Origin: Caldifarciminota bacterium
GTDB lineage: Bacteria > Hydrothermota > Hydrothermia > B15-G9
Assembly: GCA_027064565.1 (NCBI GenBank)
Contig: JAMOPK010000353.1
Location: 1 to 7,012, forward strand
Length of the DNA: 7,012 nucleotides
Direction: 5' to 3'
Below are positions 1-3,623 of this stretch, one piece after another. How positions within the stretch are numbered: the first letter of the stretch is position 1; each line of letters begins with the position of its first letter. The notes under the pieces were generated by a model. It was not told where the DNA came from and did no database searches. It saw only the letters and a program-made list of their open reading frames with translations. Made by a program: the position numbers and the translations under genes.

Positions 1-120
1 AAATGGCGGCGGAAGATGGCGCTCAGGCGGACGTTGAAGCGGAGGCCTGAGCTTTTGAGAAAGCTTTATCTTACAAAGGAAGACCTCGATTTCCTTGAGG
101 AAATTGAGGATGGTGATTAG
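1..120 (+). CDS. trmD: tRNA (guanine-N1)-methyltransferase TrmD, C-terminal fragment
   Basis: Frame 1 is open from the window edge to a TAG at 118-120 and gives 39 residues, beginning KWRRKMALRRTLKRRPELL and ending LEEIEDGD. The pattern of W-R-R, an A-L-x-R-T-L-x-R-R-P-(E/D)-L-L helix and a short L-T-K-E-D segment is the usual extreme C-terminus of TrmD. TrmD is the SAM-dependent knotted methyltransferase that makes m1G37 in tRNAs reading CNN/GNN codons and so prevents +1 frameshifting. The catalytic knot is upstream, outside the window. The next gene is rplS, which matches the widespread rpsP-rimM-trmD-rplS order and supports the call. The start is not visible. Identification rests on a short tail plus synteny. 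Confidence 0.85.
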   Translation, partial: KWRRKMALRRTLKRRPELLRKLYLTKEDLDFLEEIEDGD

Positions 121-127
121 GTGAGTC

Positions 128-164
128 CCTGCACGATGCTCCATGAAGGAGCCGCTCGTGCAGG
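128..164 (+). promoter_or_regulatory. Two-tier hairpin in the trmD-rplS spacer, possible L19 leader
   Basis: CCTGCACGA (128-136) pairs perfectly with TCGTGCAGG (156-164). Inside it, GCTCC (138-142) pairs with GGAGC (148-152) around a five-base ATGAA loop, and the tiers are separated by a small asymmetric bulge (T137 against 153-155). The structure fills most of the 62-base spacer and ends 6 bases before the rplS Shine-Dalgarno. No T-tract follows, so it is not a classical intrinsic terminator. Known roles for such elements are r-protein autoregulation (L19 leaders are described in some phyla), RNase processing and mRNA stabilisation. Which applies here is inference. Confidence 0.55.
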
Positions 165-170
165 TAAAAA

Positions 171-176
171 AGGAGG
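171..176 (+). promoter_or_regulatory. Ribosome binding site of rplS
   Basis: AGGAGG lies six bases before the ATG at 183 and follows a run of six A residues. It is a near-perfect Shine-Dalgarno site at good spacing and fixes the rplS start. It also shows that the organism uses anti-SD pairing for some genes, in contrast to cmk and dnaG in this window. Confidence 0.85.
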
Positions 177-182
177 ATAATC

Positions 183-569
183 ATGAACAACTTCTCAGTG
201 GTGCAGGAGATTGAGAAGGAGTTTCTCAGGACCGGCGAGATACCTGAATTCAGGCCGGGCGATACCGTCAAGGTGTATGTGAGAGTTGTAGATGTCAAAG
301 AGGACCCCAAGACCAAGAAACTGGTTCGCAAGGAAAGGATCCAGATATTTCAGGGCGTGGTGATACGCAGACGCGGTAGCGGCCTGAACGAGACCTTCAC
401 TGTCCGAAAGGTCTCCTATGGGATCGGCATCGAGAGGACGTTCCCTCTGCATTCCCCGGTCATTGCAAAGATTGAGGTTATCCGCAAAGGTAAGGTGCGG
501 AGAGCGAAGCTCTACTATCTCCGCGAAAGACAGGGGAAAGCTGCAAGAATCAAGGAAAGAAGGGATTAG
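183..569 (+). CDS. rplS: Large ribosomal subunit protein bL19
   Basis: This 128-residue basic protein is bL19, which sits at the 30S-50S interface of the ribosome. Family signatures are visible in order: an N-terminal helix (VVQEIEKEFLR), FRPGDTVKVYVRVV (23-36), KERIQIFQGVVIRRRGSG (50-67), TFTVRKVSYGIGIERTFPLHSP (71-92) and the C-terminal RRAKLYYLRERQGKAARIKE (106-125). The protein is longer than the common form of about 115 residues, mainly because of a charged insertion around 38-50 (KEDPKTKKLVRK region) between the strand VRVVD and KERIQ. In many homologues that turn is only a few residues. The gene follows trmD by 62 bases, is preceded by AGGAGG and is followed by an intrinsic terminator, so it is probably the last gene of the trmD operon. 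Confidence 0.98.
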   Translation: MNNFSVVQEIEKEFLRTGEIPEFRPGDTVKVYVRVVDVKEDPKTKKLVRKERIQIFQGVVIRRRGSGLNETFTVRKVSYGIGIERTFPLHSPVIAKIEVIRKGKVRRAKLYYLRERQGKAARIKERRD

Positions 570-595
570 GCTTTCAATTCTCGAAGAACCTCATG

Positions 596-629
596 AGTCC
601 CGTCGTTCTGGCGGGACTTTTTCTTTTTT
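596..629 (+). terminator. Intrinsic terminator after rplS
   Basis: AGTCCCG (596-602) pairs with CGGGACT (612-618). The stem can extend by a T-G wobble and a C-G pair (603-604 with 610-611), leaving a GTTCT loop. A T-rich tract, TTTTTCTTTTTT (618-629), follows immediately. Stem, loop and tract are textbook rho-independent. It lies 26 bases after the rplS stop and separates the r-protein operon from cmk. Confidence 0.92.
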
Positions 630-654
630 GAGCCCCTGTCGCTGGCATTATACT
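628..654 (+). promoter_or_regulatory. Candidate promoter of cmk-plsC-ispH
   Basis: TATACT (649-654) is a 5/6 match to the -10 consensus. TTGAGC (628-633) matches four of six -35 positions, with a short 15-base spacer. The -35 overlaps the last Ts of the rplS terminator. The predicted start would be near 660-662, only a few bases before the cmk ATG at 666, and there is no Shine-Dalgarno between. The -10 is good; the -35 spacing is suboptimal. Confidence 0.5.
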
Positions 655-665
655 TTACCATCGTT

Positions 666-1415
666 ATGAATGCGAAAAAGAAATTGGACATCAAAATCGC
701 CATCGATGGAACATCCGGTTCGGGAAAAAGCACGACAGCGAAGATCATCGCCAGAAAATTGGGCCTTATTCCGGTGGATACCGGGGCCATGTATCGGGCC
801 GTCACGTTGAAAGTGCTGAGAGCTGGTGTCCCTGTCGAGGATGAGCAGAAAGTTGTGGAAATAGCCAACAACACTGACATCGACCAGAAGGTTATAAACG
901 GCTCGATAAGGACGTTTCTGGACGGTGAGGACGTGTCTGAAGCTATCCGCACGCCTGAGGTTTCACGCTGGGTCTCAATAGTTTCGGCATATCCCGGTGT
1001 CCGGCGTCGTCTCGTGGAGCTACAGCGCAAGATAGCCGAGAAGGGAGGCGTTGTCCTCGATGGACGGGACATAGGCACAGTAGTGTTGCCCGATGCTGAC
1101 TTCAAGTTTTTCATGGTGGCGTCCCTCGAAGAGAGGGCACGGAGGCGAATGAAAGAATTGCAGGAGAAAGGCATCAACGTGAGTTTTGAAGAAGTTTTGA
1201 AGGAACTTAAAACCAGAGATGAGATCGATTCGAGCCGGGAAAGCAGCCCCCTGCGAAAAGCCCCGGATGCAATAGTCATCGACACATCTAACCTCACTAT
1301 CAGCCAGCAGGTGGATTTAATCATCAGTGAAATTGCAAAAAAATATCCGGAGGTGCGGGAGATTGCGCAGGAGAAAAACCACCCTGATATGGAAGCTGGC
1401 CAGATTGATAACTGA
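666..1415 (+). CDS. cmk: Cytidylate (CMP/dCMP) kinase
   Basis: This cytoplasmic NMP kinase transfers phosphate from ATP to CMP and dCMP in pyrimidine nucleotide and phospholipid precursor supply. The 249 residues show the P-loop IAIDGTSGSGKSTTAK (11-26), the CMP-binding DTGAMYRAV (38-46), VVLDGRDIGTVVLPDADFKFF (129-149) and the lid/catalytic region RDEIDSSRESSPLRKAPDAIVIDTS (184-208). These are the standard Cmk signatures in the standard order. The usual length is about 220-230 residues. The excess is a hydrophilic tail of roughly 20 residues (KKYPEVREIAQEKNHPDMEA) whose codons overlap the 5' end of plsC in another frame. The only plausible start is ATG 666. No Shine-Dalgarno precedes it, and a -10 box lies 11 bases upstream, so the message may be nearly leaderless. 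Confidence 0.97.
   Translation: MNAKKKLDIKIAIDGTSGSGKSTTAKIIARKLGLIPVDTGAMYRAVTLKVLRAGVPVEDEQKVVEIANNTDIDQKVINGSIRTFLDGEDVSEAIRTPEVSRWVSIVSAYPGVRRRLVELQRKIAEKGGVVLDGRDIGTVVLPDADFKFFMVASLEERARRRMKELQEKGINVSFEEVLKELKTRDEIDSSRESSPLRKAPDAIVIDTSNLTISQQVDLIISEIAKKYPEVREIAQEKNHPDMEAGQIDN
1349..1354 (+). promoter_or_regulatory. Ribosome binding site deciding the plsC TTG start
   Basis: GGAGGT lies inside the 3' end of cmk, eight bases before TTG 1363, which is in the plsC frame. The match to the anti-SD is perfect and the spacing is ideal. The earlier GTG at 1327 has no comparable site, and the later ATG at 1441 would remove conserved N-terminal sequence. This site is the main reason for choosing TTG 1363. 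Confidence 0.75.
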
Positions 1416-1998
1416 ACCCCTGTTTAAGTGGGGGTTTGGCATGAAAGTCGAAGGATTCGAGAACCTGCCGAAGAGGGGTGTTTTTATTGTCGCTCCTAAT
1501 CATCGAACTTACTGGGATCCGCCGATGGTGGCAACCGCCATGTATCCTTATGAGGCATACTTCCTTGCGAAGGAGGAGATCTGGACTGAAACGCCGTGGT
1601 TCGGGATATTCATTTCCCACCTCCATGCAATCCCAATCCGCCGCCGATCCGGAGGCAAAGATGCTGTCAAGCAGGCATTAACTATCCTGAAAAAGGGCGA
1701 TTATCCGCTCATCATTTTTCCGGAGGGCACTCGAAATAGGGAACCGTGGAAAAGGAAACTCCTGCCACTCAAGCTCGGAACTGCTTTGATAGCGATTCGC
1801 ATGAGGGTCCCGGTCGTGCCGGCATGGCTCGTCGGCGTGCCTTCGTCTTGGATCAAATGGGTATTGCGTGAACGTCCGCTTAAAGTGAAATTCGGAAAGC
1901 CCATCGACACGCGCAAATATCCGGATTCCAGAAAAGGATGGCGGGAATTTACCAGAGACCTTGAGGCAGCAATGTTAAAACTCTCGGAGGGGACATGA
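1363..1998 (+). CDS. plsC: 1-acyl-sn-glycerol-3-phosphate acyltransferase (PlsC/LPAAT family)
   Basis: PlsC acylates lysophosphatidic acid at sn-2 to make phosphatidic acid, the precursor of membrane glycerophospholipids, at the inner face of the cytoplasmic membrane. With a TTG start the protein has 211 residues. It opens with a basic stretch (RRRKTT) and an amphipathic segment, LIWKLARLITEPLFKWGF. The catalytic HX4D motif is NHRTYWD (His47, Asp52), the substrate-binding FPEGTR is at 119-124, and the VPVVPAWLVG strand is at 149-158. All the main LPAAT motifs are intact. The start chosen is TTG 1363, eight bases after GGAGGT. This overlaps cmk by 53 bases and implies translational coupling. 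Alternatives are GTG 1327 (no SD) or ATG 1441 (loses the N-terminal helix). The stop overlaps the ispH start (ATGA). The family is certain; the exact acyl acceptor is inferred. Confidence 0.93.
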   Translation: MRRRKTTLIWKLARLITEPLFKWGFGMKVEGFENLPKRGVFIVAPNHRTYWDPPMVATAMYPYEAYFLAKEEIWTETPWFGIFISHLHAIPIRRRSGGKDAVKQALTILKKGDYPLIIFPEGTRNREPWKRKLLPLKLGTALIAIRMRVPVVPAWLVGVPSSWIKWVLRERPLKVKFGKPIDTRKYPDSRKGWREFTRDLEAAMLKLSEGT

Positions 1999-2831
1999 AG
2001 ATCACAATCGTCGAGGGATCGGGATTCTGCTTTGGCGTTCAAAGGGCCATGGAGATGATCGAAAAGGCTTATCAGGAGGGCAAGAGATTCGATACCCTCG
2101 GCCCGATCATCCATAACCCTTTTGTGGTCAAAGAACTCGAGGAGAAGGGCATCAGGGCAGTTGAAAGCATCGATGAGACCGAAAAAAGCATGATAGTTAT
2201 CCGCACTCACGGTGTTCCACCGTCAATTTACGAGGAGGCCCGGAAAAGAGGCATAGAACTACTGGACACTACTTGCCCGTTTGTCGTGAATGCTCAGATG
2301 GCGGCCCGTAAACTCGTCGAGGAAGGCTATGATCCGGTGCTCATCGTTGGTAAGAGGGAACATCCTGAGGTTATCGGCATCCTTGGGCATGCATGGAATA
2401 AGCCAATTGTCGTCAGCTCGCCCGATGAGGTGGAAAGGATGAACCTTGCCGGCAGAAGGGTCGGTATCATTTCGCAGACCACCATGACCTTTGACCTATT
2501 CGCTTCCTGCGTCAGAGCGGCCATGAAAACGGCGAAGGAGGTCAGGGTTATCAACACCCGATGCGCCACCACAGAAAGGCGTCAGAAGGCGACAATGGAA
2601 GTGGCCAGAAAGGTGGATGTGATGATCGTTATCGGCGGAAGGAACAGCTCCAACACGAAACGGCTGCATGAAATTGCCAGCCAATTCACACGTTCCTATC
2701 ACATCGAGCATCCCGATGAACTGAAAGAAGAATGGTTCAGGAATGTTGAAGAAGTGGGAGTTACCGCTGGCGCCTCAACGCCTTCATGGCTTATCGAGGC
2801 CGTTGTCCAGAAAATCCGCTCATTCGGGTGA
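1995..2831 (+). CDS. ispH: 4-hydroxy-3-methylbut-2-enyl diphosphate reductase (IspH/LytB)
   Basis: IspH is the last enzyme of the MEP (non-mevalonate) isoprenoid pathway. Its [4Fe-4S] cluster reductively dehydrates HMBPP to IPP and DMAPP. The 278-residue protein has the three cluster cysteines: Cys12 in GFCFGVQRA, Cys94 in DTTCPFV and Cys190 in NTRCATTERRQ. Substrate-binding histidines are at His40 (GPIIHNP), His72 (RTHGVPP) and His123 (KREHPEV). The catalytic Glu125 is in HPEV, Thr163 lies in SQTTMT, and the C-terminal GGRNSSNTKRL and TAGASTPSWLI complete the family pattern. Length is typical, with no fused S1 domain of the kind seen in some Clostridia. The third-cysteine motif reads NTRC where NTIC is more usual. 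The ATG overlaps the plsC stop (ATGA) and follows GGAGG by four bases. The 3' end overlaps the convergent gene by 12 bases. Confidence 0.98.
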   Translation: MKITIVEGSGFCFGVQRAMEMIEKAYQEGKRFDTLGPIIHNPFVVKELEEKGIRAVESIDETEKSMIVIRTHGVPPSIYEEARKRGIELLDTTCPFVVNAQMAARKLVEEGYDPVLIVGKREHPEVIGILGHAWNKPIVVSSPDEVERMNLAGRRVGIISQTTMTFDLFASCVRAAMKTAKEVRVINTRCATTERRQKATMEVARKVDVMIVIGGRNSSNTKRLHEIASQFTRSYHIEHPDELKEEWFRNVEEVGVTAGASTPSWLIEAVVQKIRSFG

Positions 2832-3419
2832 TTCATCTGTCTCGACCGAATCTGCATTCGAAATCCTGGCGGGGATCGGGATATCAAGGAACACCGCGCA
2901 CCCTTCTACCCCGATATACCACAGCGGATAAGGGTTGTCCGGGAAGTCGACATATCCCGCCCTTATTCCATAAAGGCTTATCAGTGGTATTTCATTATCA
3001 TCTTCCTCTGTGAGGCCCAGCAGAATGAAGTTCTCCCGCGCATATCTGATTTCGCCGAAAACTTCGTATGCCCTGACAAAGGCCCTGTTGAGGTAAATTC
3101 GACCGCCGAACCCGATGGACAGGAAGGGGTCATATCGATGATAAACCTCCAGACCGGCGTAAGGAGCCAGAATATACTCGATGCTCCGAATTTCGGTCTC
3201 CTCATCGCTGCTCAGGACGGATATGTTTCCCAGAAATTGAGTCCCAACGAACACCGGCGACGAGGTGAAATCGATCTGAAAAGCGTTGCCCTGTGAGAAA
3301 AACCTCGGTCCGTTGGCCCCTGAAAACAAAATCGGCAGAACAGTGAGGGAAACGTGTTTATCGGTAGCACTCCTTGCGCCTCCCTGCAAAAATCCCAGAA
3401 GAACAATTGCAGTCAGCAT
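2820..3419 (-). CDS. Putative secreted/outer-membrane beta-barrel-like protein, family not recognised
   Basis: I do not recognise the family. The ATG at 3419 (reading leftward) gives 199 residues. It has a hydrophobic N-terminus (MLTAIVLLGFLQGGARSA) that looks like a short signal peptide, with a possible cleavage site after ARSA near residue 18, though it lacks the usual lysines. The rest has alternating aromatic and glycine-rich strands such as YAGLEVYHRYDPFLSIGFGG (87-106), VFGEIRYARENFILLGL (120-136) and LYGIRAGYVDF (149-159), followed by LWYIGVEGCAVFLDI (166-180). These are typical of small porin-like outer-membrane barrels. The last 13 residues are acidic and hydrophilic, without the terminal aromatic residue favoured by BamA. 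A GGAGGT site nine bases upstream supports this start over longer ones, and a TATAAT promoter lies about 50 bases upstream. It is likely a single-gene unit. That it is a real gene is fairly secure; the barrel fold is inference. Confidence 0.75.
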   Translation of the reverse strand: MLTAIVLLGFLQGGARSATDKHVSLTVLPILFSGANGPRFFSQGNAFQIDFTSSPVFVGTQFLGNISVLSSDEETEIRSIEYILAPYAGLEVYHRYDPFLSIGFGGRIYLNRAFVRAYEVFGEIRYARENFILLGLTEEDDNEIPLISLYGIRAGYVDFPDNPYPLWYIGVEGCAVFLDIPIPARISNADSVETDESPE

Positions 3420-3428
3420 GATTTTTTC

Positions 3429-3434
3429 ACCTCC
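3429..3434 (-). promoter_or_regulatory. Ribosome binding site of the outer-membrane candidate
   Basis: On the minus strand GGAGGT lies nine bases before ATG 3419. It selects this internal ATG over an upstream in-frame one at 3557, and the resulting protein begins directly with a hydrophobic, signal-like segment. Confidence 0.8.
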
Positions 3435-3468
3435 AGAGTTATTCCAAACGCGATTTTTCCGAAACTGG

Positions 3469-3497
3469 ATTATAAAAAACGCACGCCATGACCACAA
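3469..3497 (-). promoter_or_regulatory. Promoter of the outer-membrane candidate
   Basis: On the minus strand a perfect TATAAT (plus-strand 3469-3474) is preceded, after exactly 17 bases, by TTGTGG (3492-3497), which keeps the important TTG of the -35. The predicted start is near 3462, giving a leader of about 42 bases that holds the Shine-Dalgarno. One GCACGCCATGA element (3481-3491) occupies the spacer. Confidence 0.65.
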
Positions 3498-3573
3498 CTT
3501 GACAGGCACAGATGCACACCATGAATGCGAAAAGGTGGAGGATTGATCCTTTCCCATGATTCTTCATGGTGCA
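3481..3573. repeat. Cluster of GCAC(R)CCATGA-like elements in the divergent region
   Basis: GCACGCCATGA (3481-3491) and GCACACCATGA (3514-3524) differ at one base and lie 33 bases apart, about three helical turns. A shorter related copy, TGCACCATGA, lies on the minus strand at 3564-3573. The core CCATGA also occurs at 3554-3559, and again at 3622-3627 where it contains the start codon of the next gene. Such density is well above chance for a hexamer in about 140 bases, although the window as a whole is somewhat rich in this ATG-containing hexamer. They sit between two divergent promoters and could be binding sites of a shared regulator, which is inference. Confidence 0.35.
3554..3569. repeat. 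Short perfect inverted repeat upstream of the hydroxylase promoter
   Basis: CCATGA (3554-3559) and TCATGG (3564-3569) form a 6+4+6 perfect inverted repeat centred about 28 bases upstream of the proposed -35 at 3589. Its size and position fit a dimeric regulator operator. No regulator gene is present in the window, so the role is unproven. Confidence 0.35.
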
Positions 3574-3588
3574 GGAATTTTCACAGCT

Positions 3589-3616
3589 TTGAAAACAGGC
3601 CGGTTGTGCTTAATAT
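3589..3616 (+). promoter_or_regulatory. Promoter of the molybdenum hydroxylase gene
   Basis: TTGAAA (3589-3594, 5/6 to -35 consensus), a 16-base spacer and TAATAT (3611-3616, 4/6 to -10) form a credible sigma-70-type promoter. The -10 ends only seven bases before ATG 3624, so transcription would start at or next to the A of the start codon. There is no Shine-Dalgarno, which fits a leaderless mRNA and rules against the longer in-frame start at 3525. Confidence 0.6.
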
Positions 3617-3623
3617 TTTAGCC

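Noticed and set aside
566..1324. Long minus-strand open frame opposite cmk.
   Set aside because: It is the antisense shadow of a certain gene, and its composition (Ser, Arg and Thr rich) resembles reverse-frame translation rather than any family.
3499..3504. Perfect TTGACA on the plus strand in the divergent region.
   Set aside because: No acceptable -10 box lies 15-19 bases downstream (the best is near TGAATG/ATGAAT), and TTGAAA/TAATAT further on is a better promoter for the next gene.
666..3533. Identical 13-base ATGAATGCGAAAA at 666 and 3521.
   Set aside because: A 13-base match is not surprising by chance in a 7 kb window, and the flanks do not extend the similarity.
3286..3546. 86-residue plus-strand frame across the start of the outer-membrane candidate.
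   Set aside because: It has no Shine-Dalgarno or recognisable family and overlaps the better supported minus-strand gene and its promoter.
3420..3557. Longer form of the minus-strand gene starting at 3557.
   Set aside because: It would bury the hydrophobic signal-like start, and it spans a TATAAT promoter and a GGAGGT site that both point to ATG 3419.
3525..3623. N-terminal extension of the Mo hydroxylase from ATG 3525.
   Set aside because: The 33 extra residues do not resemble the family, there is no Shine-Dalgarno, and they would cover the proposed promoter and inverted repeat. ATG 3624 matches the usual family start.
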